From positions 6,251,345 to 6,315,344 of the forward strand of contig NC_030683.2 of NCBI RefSeq assembly GCF_000004195.4: a DNA stretch of 64,000 nucleotides, given 5' to 3'. The stretch comes from Xenopus tropicalis (lineage: Eukaryota; Chordata; Amphibia; Anura; Pipidae). The notes beneath the pieces are model-generated. The model made no database searches, was not told the DNA's origin, and saw only the letters and a list, made by a program, of their open reading frames with translations. The translations under genes and the position numbers were made by a program. Shown here in pieces: positions 23,801-36,943 of the stretch (positions are counted from its first letter, which is position 1; each line of letters opens with the position of its first letter).

Positions 23801-26800
23801 TATGGGGGTACAGCTTATTGTGTGCCCAGAACATTCCTTCTCTGTATATTTGTATTTTACATATGGGTAGGGGGTGCCATAGTGTTTCCCTTAGACAGTA
23901 CAGTAATGGGGGTACAGCTTAATTGTGTGCCCAGAACATTCCTTCTCTGTATATTTGTATTTATACATATGGGTAGGGGGTGCATAGTGTTCCCTTAGAC
24001 AGTACAGTATGGGGGTACAGCTATTTGTGTGCCCAGAACATTCCTTCTCTGTATATTTGTATTTATAACATATGGGAGGGAGGTGCCATAGTGTTTCCCT
24101 TAGACAGTACAGTATGGGGGTACAGCTTATTGTGTGCCCAGAACATTCCTTCTCTGTATATTTGTATTTATACATATGGGTAGGAGGTGCCATAGTGTTT
24201 CCCTTAGACAGTACAGTATGGGGGTACAGCTTATTGTGTGCCCAGAACATTCCTTCTCTGTATATCTGTATTTATACATATGGGTAGGATGAAATATCTG
24301 TTATTACTAGAGAATGGGGGCAATAACATGCATTGCAGTTGCTGTTTGTCTCTAAACACAATGCACAGCGGGGAGCCTGCACCATACGGTTCTGCCAACT
24401 CCAATACCCAGCAGCGCCACAGTACCGACACCACGCACAGCCCCCCCCCCCCCCATAGCGGTTATTCTATTTATTACAAGCTGTGATTCACACCAGGCAG
24501 AGCAACAGGTAATGGCAAACCCGGCATCACTGAAAGGGTTAAGCTCAGCTCTGCATGATTCAATTATTCAGAAAAATAAGATTTTACCAAGTGGATGAAA
24601 AAAAATAAAACCTATTATTACTGAAAGTGCTCCCTTTTTATTTGTTTTTCTTTAACTTTCAGTATGATGGAGAAATATTCTGAGATCATTTTAGTTTGGT
24701 TTGTTCTGAAGCTCTCCAGTTTGGAATTTTAGCAGCTATCTGGTTGCTAGGGTCCACATTACCTGGAAACCAAGCAGTGATGTGAGTGAGACTTTAGAGG
24801 GGTGGTTCACCTTCAAGTATGTAATAAAATGTCTTAATTCTAGCAACTTTGCAGTTGGTCTTTATTATTTTTTTTTTTTTGTGGCTGCCAGAAAACGGTT
24901 CCTTTGCGAGCTTACAAATTTACTGTTACTTCTAATTTTTTTTTTATTCCTTATATTTAGTTCCACTCCTGTGTCTCATTCAAACCACTGCCTTGTTGCT
25001 AAGATAAACAAGACCCTATCAACCAGCTGCAAAAAGTTCCATAATGGAGAGCTGCTAAACAAAAAAGCCAAATAACTGAAAAAAAACCCACAAAAAATAA
25101 AAACCAATTGCAACTGGTCTCAGAATAGCAGTGTCTGTGTCGCACAAGCAGCACAGTAGGGCCCAATGGTAATACCCCGGGGGCTTCCCCCCCCCATAAG
25201 ATCCTCTTTGCTTACTCACTGCCTGCACTCACTAGTTACTTTTTGTCTAAGGGCTTTAAAGAGAAAGACTATTTACTCCCAGCCCCACGTGTACCATCAG
25301 GCATCAGATATTCCCAATACGTTTGCACTCTTACAATGATTACATTCATTTTGCTCCAGGCATAACAATGTTGCTCCCCTTGTTTCCAGTCTGGGACACA
25401 AACCATTATGTTGCGCTGCAACATTCTTCAACTTGAACTGGGAACACGGACCCCCCGGAGGGAGATACAAGTTCAGCTGTAAATTCCTCTTGTCAGTATG
25501 TTCAGTTTAACCCGCTGGGCTACAGGCGCTGGCAGAACAGCCATTAGGAATGTAACGAATGTTTCACTGGGCCCCACAAATGCAGCACGTGTACACTAGT
25601 GATGTAACCCGCTCTCTAGCTACCTGCACCCAACCCTAACCCGCTCTCTAGCTACCTGCACCCAACCCTAACCCGCTCTCTAGCTACCTGCACCCAACCC
25701 TAACCCGCTCTCTAGCTACCTGCACCCAACCCTAACCCGCTCTCTAGCTCCCTGCACCCAACCCTAACCCGCTCTCTAGCTACCTGCACCCAACCCTAAC
25801 CCGCTCTCTAGCTACCTGCACCCAACCCTAACCCGCTCTCTAGCTACCTGCACCCAACCCTAACCCGCTCTCTAGCTACCTGCACCCAACCCTAACCCGC
25901 TCTCTAGCTACCTGCACCCAACCCTAAACCCGCTCTTTAGCTACCTGCACCCAACCCTAACCCGCTCTCTAGCTACTGCACCCGACCCTAACCCGCTCTC
26001 TAGCTACCTGCACCCAACCCTAACCCGCTCTCTAGCTACCCTGCACCGCAACCCTAACCCACTCTCTAGCTACTGCACCCAACCCTAACCCGCTCTCTAG
26101 CTACCTGCACCTGACCCCTTAACCCGCTCTCTAGCTACCTGCACCCAACCCCTAACCCGCCTCTCTAGCTACCTGCACCCAACCTAACCCGCTCTCTAGC
26201 TACCTGCACCCAACCCCTAACCCGCTCTCTAGCTACCTGCACCCAACCCTAACCCGCTCTCTAGCTACCTGCACCCGACCCTAACCCGCTCTCTAGCTAC
26301 TTGCACCCAACCCTAACCCGCTCTCTAGCTACTGCACCCAACCCCTAACCCGCTCTTTAGCTACCTGCACCCAACCCTAACCGCTCTCTAGCTACCTGCA
26401 CCCAACCCTAAGCCCGCTCTCCTAGCTACCTGCACCCAACCTAACGCCGATCCCTAGCTACCTGCACCACCCTAACCCCGCTCTCTAGCTACCTGCACCC
26501 AACCCTAACCCGCTCTCTAGCTACCTGCACCCAACCCTAACCCGCTCTCTAGCTACCTGCACCCAACCCTAACCCGCTCTCTAGCTACCTGCACCCAACC
26601 CTAACCCGCTCTCTAGCTACCTGCACCCAACCCAAACCGACAGAAAGAGCTCAGCCCACACCCGCCCATGAGCATGTTGGCCTGAACCCGCCCAACCTGT
26701 GGGTAAACTGGCCAGCACTGGTCCCAGACAGGTGTAAGTGCCCCCCCATGATGGAACATTCTCTGCAGTTGAATAACGTGTGGGTGCTATACAAATGAGA

Positions 26801-29800
26801 ATATGGTAACACTGACCGTTTGCCATAAGAGGAGGTCGCTCTTCTCTCTGGAGCTCTGCCTCTGTACGGAGCTGGTCAGGTCATAAGTCCAACTGTAGTA
26901 GAAGGAGTCCGAGTCCATAAACATTTTAAACAGCTCCTCCAGCAGCCTCCGTTCCAGCCTCTCCTTCTCCTTGCTCTCTTTAACCTAGAACACTCCAATG
27001 TATTAGCCTCCAAGCACTTTGTTGTACAGGACTTTACCAAAAAATGAGCAGAGAGTGGTAATCAATGCTCCAAAGGAGAAATTACATTATAGTTGTATAT
27101 AAATAATAGTTATACAAAGGGGAAAATGTTCACAAGGCACCCCAGTCTATGGCTGTATGATACCTCACTCAATGGATGTGGATTCCCCGAAAAAAAGTAA
27201 ATGAAAAATAATAAAGTAAGTTACAAATTATTATGGACAAGGAAAAGTTTAACGCATTTCGTGCCTGTTGGGGCATAATAGCTTAATGGGCACACCCCTG
27301 TACATGGCTTTATAGGGGTTGTGGCCAATCAGATCAAAGTACACAATAACCAATCATAGATGTGGAAATAATTCTAAATCAAAACCAGTGATGCAATACA
27401 ACCCATATGCGCAAAATATATACATACATCATGTGTCACATACACACATTTAGACACGTGTGCATATATTTTGCCCATATGGGTTGTATTGCATCACTGG
27501 TTTTGATTTAGAATGTAATTAATGTGAGTAATTGTGTACTTTAATCTGATCGGTCACAATCCTTATAGAAAAGAAATGGGTGAGCCCATTAGCCTATAAA
27601 TAAGTGCCCAACAGGCACAAAATGCGTTAGGCTTTTCCTTGTCCTAAATAAATGAATTGTTAACTTTATCATTATTATTTTACATTCACTTTTTAAGGGA
27701 ACCCACATCCCTTTCATTTTGAGTCAGGATTCTACCAATACAACCGGCAGCTGTACTCAAGGGCAATGCCATGGTGGGTCTTGATTGCCCCTAATTGTAG
27801 CGGCCTTTTCCCACCCACTTGCTACAAGTAGCAGCTATCAAACCACTCACTGTGATATTTAACTAAAGGGGCCATACACGCTAAGATCCTCTCGTTTGGC
27901 GAGGTCACCAAGCAAGCAGATCTTCTCCCGATTTTCCCCACCTATGGGTGGACGATATCTGGCTAATTTGGTTGTTTGGCCCTAGGGGCCCTAGAACAAC
28001 GGTTCGATTTCAGGCCAGATGATGGTCAGGCAGGCCTATCATTAGTGCCCATACACGGGCCGATAAGCTGTCTAAGGGACCGATATCGGCAGCTAGAATC
28101 GGCCCGTGTATGGGGACCTTAACTCTAGTGCAGAACATGGGCCAATAAGCTGTCCAATCAGTCTAAGGGACCGATATCGGCAGGTAGAATCGGCCCGTGT
28201 ATGGGGACCTTAACTCTAGTGCAGAACATGGGCCAATAAGCTGTCCAATCAGTCTAAGGGACCGATATCGGCAGGTAGAATCGGCCCGTGTATGGGGACC
28301 TTAACTCTAGTGCAGAACATGGGCCAATAAGCTGCCCAATCAGTCTAAGGGACCGATATCGGCAGGTAGAATCGGCCCGTGTATGGGGACCTTAACTCTA
28401 GTGCAGAACATGGGCCAATAAGCTGCCCAATCAGTCTAAGGGACCGATATCGGCAGGTAGAATCGGCCCGTGTATGGGGACCTTTACTCTAGTGCAGAAC
28501 ACTTGCCAATAAGCTGCCCAATCAGTCTAAGGGACCGATATCGGCAGCTAGAATCGGCCCGTGTATGTGGACCTTAACTCTAGTGCAGAACATGGGCCAA
28601 TAAGCTGCCCAATCAGTCTAAGGGACCGATATCGGCAGCTAGAATCGGTCCGTGTATGTGGACCTTAACTCTAGTGCAGAACATGGGCCAATAAGCTGCC
28701 CAATCAGTCTAAGGGACCGATATCGGCAGCTAGAATCGGCCCGTGTATGGGGACCTTAACTCTAGTGCAGAACATGGGCCAATAAGCTGCCCAATCAGTC
28801 TAAGGGACCGATATCGGCAGGTAGAATCGGCCCGTGTATGGGGACCTTAACTCTAGTGCAGAACATGGACCAATAAGCTGCCCAATCAGTCTAAGGGACC
28901 GATATCGGCAGCTAGAATCGGCCCGTGTATGGGGACCTTAACTCTAGTGCAGAACATGGGCCAATAAGCTGCCCAATCAGTCTAAGGGACCGATATCGGC
29001 AGGTAGAATCGGCCCGTGTATGGGGACCTTAACTCTAGTGCTGAATCAGAGGATGGGGGGCTGCTGGGGGCCTCTGTGCTTTGAAGCCATGGCCCATTAC
29101 TGTGATAGGGCCTAAACCTCTGTGTTGGTGCAGTAAGTTCAGTCTATAACATTCCTATCCATAATACATTTTAGGCATTAGTTCCTTCAGAAGATAGTTA
29201 AGATATCCCACCCTAAGCCCTGTGTCTGGCCCTCGTGTGGCTGCAAACACCCCCTAAAAAGATAATAGAAAGCGTTTCCCATACATGGGGAGAACTCTAG
29301 CAATGGCAGGCAGAGAAGGAATTCCTTTCAAATATTTCATCTACACTTTATTCAACAATGTACATTCATATGCCCATAAATGGCACCTTTCCCTTAGGGA
29401 GACTAAATACATTGTACTTGGCCTTACGAGACTCAAACCCAGGTATTCGGCAATGAACACAACCTCGGCTATAGATCGGGACATGGAGCAATGACTTGAT
29501 AATCCCAATACTGATAATGGGCCAGCAGTGTATGCTGGGAGATTCTGTGAAATGTCTAGACATGAAGCAGAAAAAGAATGTGGTCATTTATTCTAATGCA
29601 ATAAGTTCCCAGGCATGCCAGGTGCTTTACCCAGAATCCTGTGAGTTATCGCAATGGAGGCACCAGGAATGGCGCACCACATTTTGTTGTGTATGAGGCA
29701 TAAGCAGAAGAATTCCATAAGGCACACTTTGAAAGGAAAGTGATGAGATTAATTACAGATATGTGATCCGTTATACAGAAAGCTCCAAATTACAGGCCAT

Positions 29801-32800
29801 CTCTCCATTATAAGCAAATAATTCTATTTTTTTCTCAAACTTTATGTTTGTAATAATAAAGCAATCCCTTCTACTTGATCAAAATTAAGATATAATTACC
29901 CCTTATTGGGGGCAGAACAGCCCTATTGGGTTTATTTCATGGTTAAATGATTCCCTTTTCTCTGTAATAATAAAACAGTACCTGTACTTGATCCCAACTA
30001 AGATATAATTACCCCTTATTGGGGGCAGAACAGCCCTATTGGGTTTATTTAATGGTTAAATGATTCCCTTTTCTCTGTAATAATAAAACAGTACCTGTAC
30101 TTGATCCCAACTAAGATATAACTACCCCTTATTGGGGGCAGAACAGCCCTATTGGGTTTATTTAATGGTTAAATGATTCCCTTTTCTCTGTAATAATAAA
30201 ACAGTACCTGTACTTGATCCCAACTAAGATATAATTACCCCTTATTGGGGCAGAACAGCCCTATTGGGTTTATTTCATGGTTAAATGATTCCCTTTTCTC
30301 TGTAATAATAAAACAGTATCTGTACTTGATCCCAACTAAGATATAATTACCCCTTATTGGGGCAGAACAGCCCTATTGGGTTTATTTCATGGTTAAATGA
30401 TTCCCTTTTCTCTGTAATAATAAAACAGTATCTGTACTTGATCCCAACTAAGATATAATTACCCCTTATTGGGGCAGAACAGCCCTATTGGGTTTATTTA
30501 ATGATTAAATGATTCCCTTTTCTCTGTAATAATAAAACAGTACCTGTACTTGATCCCAACTAAGATATAATTACCCCTTATTGGGGCAGAACAGCCCTAT
30601 TGGGTTTATTTCATGGTTAAATGATTCCCCTTTCTCTGTAATAATAAAACAGTACCTGTACTTGATCCCAACTAAGATATAATTACCCCTTATTGGGGGC
30701 AGAACAGCCCTATTGGGTTTATTTAATGGTTAAATGATTCCCTTTTCTCTGTAATAATAAAACAGTACCTGTACTTGATCCCAACTAAGACAAAATTACC
30801 CCTTATTGGAGGCAAAACAGCCCTATTGGGTTTATTATTTAATATTTAAATACTTTTTCAGTAGATTTAAGATTACAGAAAGATCCTTATCCGGAAAAAA
30901 CAAAACAGGTTCTGGAGTCTATAGAAGTAGGTAGGGGTACTGGGTTGCACCATTCCATAAGCTGATTTTAAACATCTGTAATGATCTCTGGCTGTGGGAC
31001 ACAATTTATTCCCAGAGGCCTGAGCAATCTGAGTCACCATAATGCACCCAGTGGTGTTCCTAGACCGCACCGGGGCCCCCCTGCTACAAAATCTTCAGAG
31101 GGGCCCGACGCGCACCGCAATCACTACCCGCCCGCTCCTCGTGGTTTATTTAGATAAAGCAGAGTTTTACATATGAGCTGTTTATGCAATATATTTTTAT
31201 AGTGACCTACATTGTTTGGGGGTATAGTTTCCCTTTATAGGAAATACGTAAAAATACCTATAAAAACATACCCGCTTCCCTAGCAATGACCATTCATCTG
31301 AATGAAATCCGGAAATGTAGAATGTAGGTCGTTGCCACTCAGCATTAAATTGGCAAAGTTCTGGAAATTGGCATTATTCACTCACTCCAGGTAAGCAGTG
31401 AAATAGTCAGTGGTTTATTTCACCACTTCGGTAACCATGGGTGTAGCGCAGGAGCTTTCTGTAGCCTTTGCAATCTGGGGATGATTAATCACTATGGTTC
31501 TGGTACACAGGCTCAGCACAGGAGCAATATCCTGCACCCTGGGACACTGGCCGTGCTGCTGAATAAATACTCAACTGCCAACCAAACGGCATCTTATTAA
31601 CCTGCCAGAGCAGGCTGGAAATACACAGGCTCAAAGCATGGCTTCCCACCACAATAAAGGTATGGGACCCATTATCCATAATGCTCAGGACCTGGGGTTT
31701 TCCGGATAAGGTACTGTTTTATTATTACAGAGAAAAGGGAATCATTTAACCATTAAATAAACCCAATAGGGCTGTTCTGCCCCAATAAGGGGTAATTATA
31801 TCTTAGTTGGGATCAAGTACAGGTACTGTTTTATTATTACAGAGAAAAGGGAATCACTTAACCATGAAATAAACCCAATAGGGCTGTTCTGCCCCCAATA
31901 AGGGGTAATTATATCTTAGTTGGGATCAAGTACAGGTACTGTTTTATTATTACAGAGAAAAGGGAATCATTTAACCATTAAATAAACCCAATAGGGCTGT
32001 TCTGCCCCAATAAGGGGTAATTATATCTTAGTTGGGATCAAGTACAGGTACTGTTTTATTATTACAGAGAAAAGGGAATCATTTAACCATTAAATAAACC
32101 CAATAGGGCTGTTCTGCCCCAATAAGGGGTAATTATATCTTAGTTGGGATCAAGTACAGGTACTGTTTTATTATTACAGAGAAAAGGGAATCATTTAACC
32201 ATTAAATAAACCCAATAGGGCTGTTCTGCCCCAATAAGGGGTAATTGTATCTTAGTTGGGATCAAGTACAGGTACTGTTTTATTATTACAGAGAAAAGGG
32301 AATCACTTAACCATGAAATAAACCCAATAGGGCTGTTCTGCCCCCAATAAGGGGTAATTATATCTTAGTTGGGATCAAGTACAGGTACTGTTTTATTATT
32401 ACAGAGAAAAGGGAATCATTTAACCATTAAATAAACCCAATAGGGCTGTTCTGCCCCAATAAGGGGTAATTATATCTTAGTTGGGATCAAGTACAGGTAC
32501 TGTTTTATTATTACAGAGAAAAGGGAATCACTTAACCATGAAATAAACCCAATAGGGCTGTTCTGCCCCCAATAAGGGGTAATTATATCTTAGTTGGGAT
32601 CAAGTACAGGTACTGTTTTATTATTACAGAGAAAAGGGAATCATTTAACCATGAAATAAACCCAATAGGGCTGTTCTGCCCCCAATAAGGGGTAATTATA
32701 TCTTAGTTGGGATCAAGTACAGGTACTGTTTTATTATTACAGAGAAAAGGGAATCATTTAACCATGAAATAAACCCAATAGGGCTGTTCTGCCCCAATAA

Positions 32801-35800
32801 GGGGTAATTATATCTTAGTTGGGATCAAGTACAGGTACTGTTTTATTATTACAGAGAAAAGGAAATCATTTAACCATTAAATAAACCCAATAGGGCTGTT
32901 TTGCCCCCAAACACAATTTAAACTTTTTTGAAAAGAGAACATTACTTCAAGCAACTCTGCAATATTTTTAATGTAATAATATGGTTTGGAACAGTTCCCT
33001 AAACCCCGCCCCCTGCTGATCCGGCTGGCTACTTTGATACTCCAATAAAATGTAACAGTAGTCGCCTGCCCTCAGCCTGCCTCCTCCCAATCCCACAATT
33101 CCCTGATGCACACATGATGTCAATAAGGAAAGGAACATCCCAGTGCAATGCATTGTGGGTTATGTAGTTCCTGCATGCTGTACGTAAGCTGTGGGGAAGC
33201 TGTTACAATTGGTAACATCAATGTTTTAGCCCCTCCTCCCCTGCCAGAATATCAAATGATGCAGAAAAATAACTTTTCTGCATCTGAAGTTATTAGCTTC
33301 ATCTCTATAAAGACAGGAGGGGGTTACATGATCCTACCTCTCTCTAGGCTCATATGTTGTACCTGTCCTGTTTCTTAATTATTCATTAGCCCAGCACTCA
33401 GCAATTCTATCCTCTCCCATGCATTCAGCACAGGGTCATCTTAGCTACCAAACGGCGCCACTCAGGCCTCACACTACCCATAGGCTGTAGGAAGACAAGA
33501 TGATAAGCCCTCGGATACCTTTTTCTTAGCCGGAGCCGACACATTGGATTTGATCTGGGTGAGGGTTTTCATAAGAAACTTGGAGTCGTCGGGAGACTGG
33601 GTTATCTTCTCCGGCTTGTTGATGCCAAAATGATGTTTCTTGCAAAGCTGAATGAGAAAGAACAACAGACTCTGCTCAGCATATAAATGTTTGCCAGTAA
33701 CCCAACAACACAACTGGGAATACGTTACATTCATTGTTAGAAAATGAGAATTTATAACCAATATAGACATTAAGCTCATTGGTGCAAGGGGCGCATTCTC
33801 CACCACTATTTTTCCCATTCAATGGTAAGGAATGGTATATATATATATATATATTTATTTATTTATTTATTTTCAAAATGCAACTTGGGCTCAACAAAAC
33901 CAGCTCAATAATTAAAGAACATCTAATCAAAATGTGTTAAAAGAAATGATGCGCCGTTAAATTAAAAGACCAGGAGAATGATCCTTATTTCCCTCAGGAT
34001 AAGAGGGGTGTGAATTTGGAAATAAACAAAGCAATGTGCCTGCTGTTCCCATGAAAAAGAGTCATTTCATATATTAAACAATTACAGGCATGGGACCTGT
34101 TATCCAGAATGCTTGGGACCCGGTGTTTTCTGGATAAGGGGTCTTTCCATAATTCAGATCTACTAAAAAAATTATTTAAAAATTAATTAAACCCAAAAGG
34201 ATTGTTCTGCCCTCAATAAGGGGTAATTATATCTTAGTTGGGATCAAGTACAGGTACTGTTTTATTATTACAGAGAAAAGGGAATCATTTAACCATTAAA
34301 TAAACCCAATAGGGCTGTTCTGCCCCCAATAAGGGGTAATTATATCTTAGTTGGGATCAAGTACAGGTACTGTTTTATTATTACAGAGAAAAGGGAATCA
34401 TTTAACCATGAAATAAACCCAATAGGGCTGTTCTGCCCCCAATAAGGGGTAATTATATCTTAGTTGGGATCAAGTACAGGTACTGTTTTATTATTACAGA
34501 GAAAAGGGAATCATTTAACCATGAAATAAACCCAATAGGGCTGTTCTGCCCCAATAAGGGGTAATTATATCTTAGTTGGGATCAAGTACAGGTACTGTTT
34601 TATTATTACAGAGAAAAGGGAATCATTTAACCATGAAATAAACCCAATAGGGCTGTTCTGCCCCCAATAAGGGGTAATTATATCTTAGTTGGGATCAAGT
34701 ACAGGTACTGTTTTATTATTACAGAGAAAAGGGAATCATTTAACCATTAAATAAACCCAATAGGGCTGTTCTGCCCCAATAAGGGGTAATTATATCTTAG
34801 TTGGGATCAAGTACAGGTACTGTTTTATTATTACAGAGAAAAGGGAATCATTTAACCATGAAATAAACCCAATAGGGCTGTTCTGCCCCAATAAGGGGTA
34901 ATTATATCTTAGTTGGGATCAAGTACAGGTACTGTTTTATTATTACAGAGAAAAGGGAATCATTTAACCATTAAATAAACCCAATAGGGCTGTTCTGCCC
35001 CAATAAGGGGTAATTATATCTTAGTTGGGATCAATTACAGGTACTGTTTTATTATTACAGAAAAAATGAAAATAATGTTTAAAAATTAGAATTATTTCCT
35101 TATAATGGAGTCAATGGGAGATGGCCCTTCCTTAATTCGGAACTTTCTGGATAAGGGATCTCATACCTGTACATGTAAAAGCTTAACGGGTTTATATGGA
35201 TTTGTATATTGAATATTTATTGTATATTGCTGAAGAGGGAAAAAGGAGAAGAGAGACAGGGAGCAAGATAGGGCCGAGAAGTGTAGAAAATATGGAGCTG
35301 AGTCAGGCACTTTAGCAACATCTAATTACGGGGCCCATTTAACAGACTCCATCATGGGTGCCTGACAACTCCCGGTACCTGTCTTTTTTTAAATAGAAAT
35401 TTACTGCTGCCTCAGCCGACGCAGGAACAAACTGCCTGTACAAACAGCCCCTCCCTACTCGCTCATTGGCAAAAACAAACAGACAAACAAATGGGGAAAA
35501 TGCAGACGCTGTCATTTTTGGCAGAGCTTTTGCAGCAAGTTAATTTAATTTGCCCGTTCCAGTGACAAATAATTCAGTTTACTGGAAACGAGATAAGGGG
35601 AATTATTTATGCATTTCTATTTTTCGCTTTCTCTGCTGCGTTTGGTTTTATTAGGAAGAGAAAAATCGCCACGCAGGAAGTCAGGGCCTTGTAAGGAACA
35701 TCCAGCATGTGGCCCCCAGTAAACCCCTAATCCCTGAGTTAAAGGGGCCCAACAGCAGTTTAAAGTAGGGATGCACCAAATCCACTTTTTTTGATTCGGC

Positions 35801-36912
35801 CGAACCCCTGAACCCTTTGTAAAGGATTCGGCCGAATACTGAACAAATCCTAATTCGCAAATGCTAATTAGGTTTTGGAAGGGTTAAATCTGGGGAAAAT
35901 GGGAAAAATTTTCAACTTCCGTGTTTACATGACAAAAAGTCACGTGATTTTTAGGATTCGGATTTGGTTCGGCCAGAGGCATGGATTTGGTCCAATCCGA
36001 ATCCTGCCAGAAAAGGCAGAATCCCAAACCAAATCCTGGATTCGGTGTATCCCTAGTTTGAAGTTTTAATCAGTAGTGATGTGCGGGTCGGGGGGGGGGG
36101 GAAGGGGGTTCGACCTCTTTTGCCCGCACTCCTCGACCTTACACCGCCAGCTTTCAGTTCTGGCTGTGTCCCTTGCTCCGCCTCTTTCGTGACATCATTG
36201 GCGGGGCGGGCAGGCAAGCAAAGGTCTATAAATAGAGGGGAGAAGCCGGGTCTGGTAGGGTTCAGAGGGGGTGGGCCGAGGTTTTTCTCAACCCACGCTT
36301 CACTACTGGGGGGCTGTAGGTTGGGGACCCCTACCAGGAGGCTCAATGGGGCACTGACTGAGGGCTGATGTCAATTCAATTGGTCATAACCCAATGACAA
36401 GCTATGACTATGGCCGATACCTTCCCTCCACTAACACACGGATGGAACATTACACAGCTCCATGGCACTCTGCATGACCAGCACTGCACGCATACTTGTA
36501 TGTATTTGCCAAGGGGCTTTCATAAATATGTGGCAATAGCCTCACATACCAAGCATAGGGCATCAGTTTATCTCTGTTGCAGAATAAAAAGTACCCCATT
36601 AAAATTGTGACAGAATCCATTTAAACAAACAAAAAGTAGTTAAAGAATAGGTAACACAAGATTTCTTAAACTCAAATCAGTGGCCCAGATCATTGTCTCA
36701 CCTCCAGCTCCAAGTCCTGGGGCTCAGCCCCTGACAGAGGAATAGCAGCGATCTTGTTGATCTTGTAGATCTCATGGCCACCGGGAAGGATTCCAATCAG
36801 GGACTTCTGTCGGATGAGGAGAAGCCACCACGGCAGATCTGGGGGGATAAAAAAAGCATTAAAGAGCTGAGGGAATATATTGGGATCCTGGGATGGCTAA
36901 GAAAAAAGACAG

Positions 36913-36943
<31 letters not shown>

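Noticed and set aside
22022..24287. Many overlapping 65-120 aa open frames on both strands ([20 protein letters not shown])
   Set aside because: They are translations of the 104-bp satellite. The period is not divisible by three and the frames shift with each unit.
34085..35175. Target-site duplication for the 'ggtatggga' MITE
   Set aside because: Flanking bases do not give a convincing duplication of any length, so the superfamily was left open.
36053..36368. Two ~95-aa frames on opposite strands
   Set aside because: They lie in a GC-rich MITE remnant, with no splice or domain evidence.
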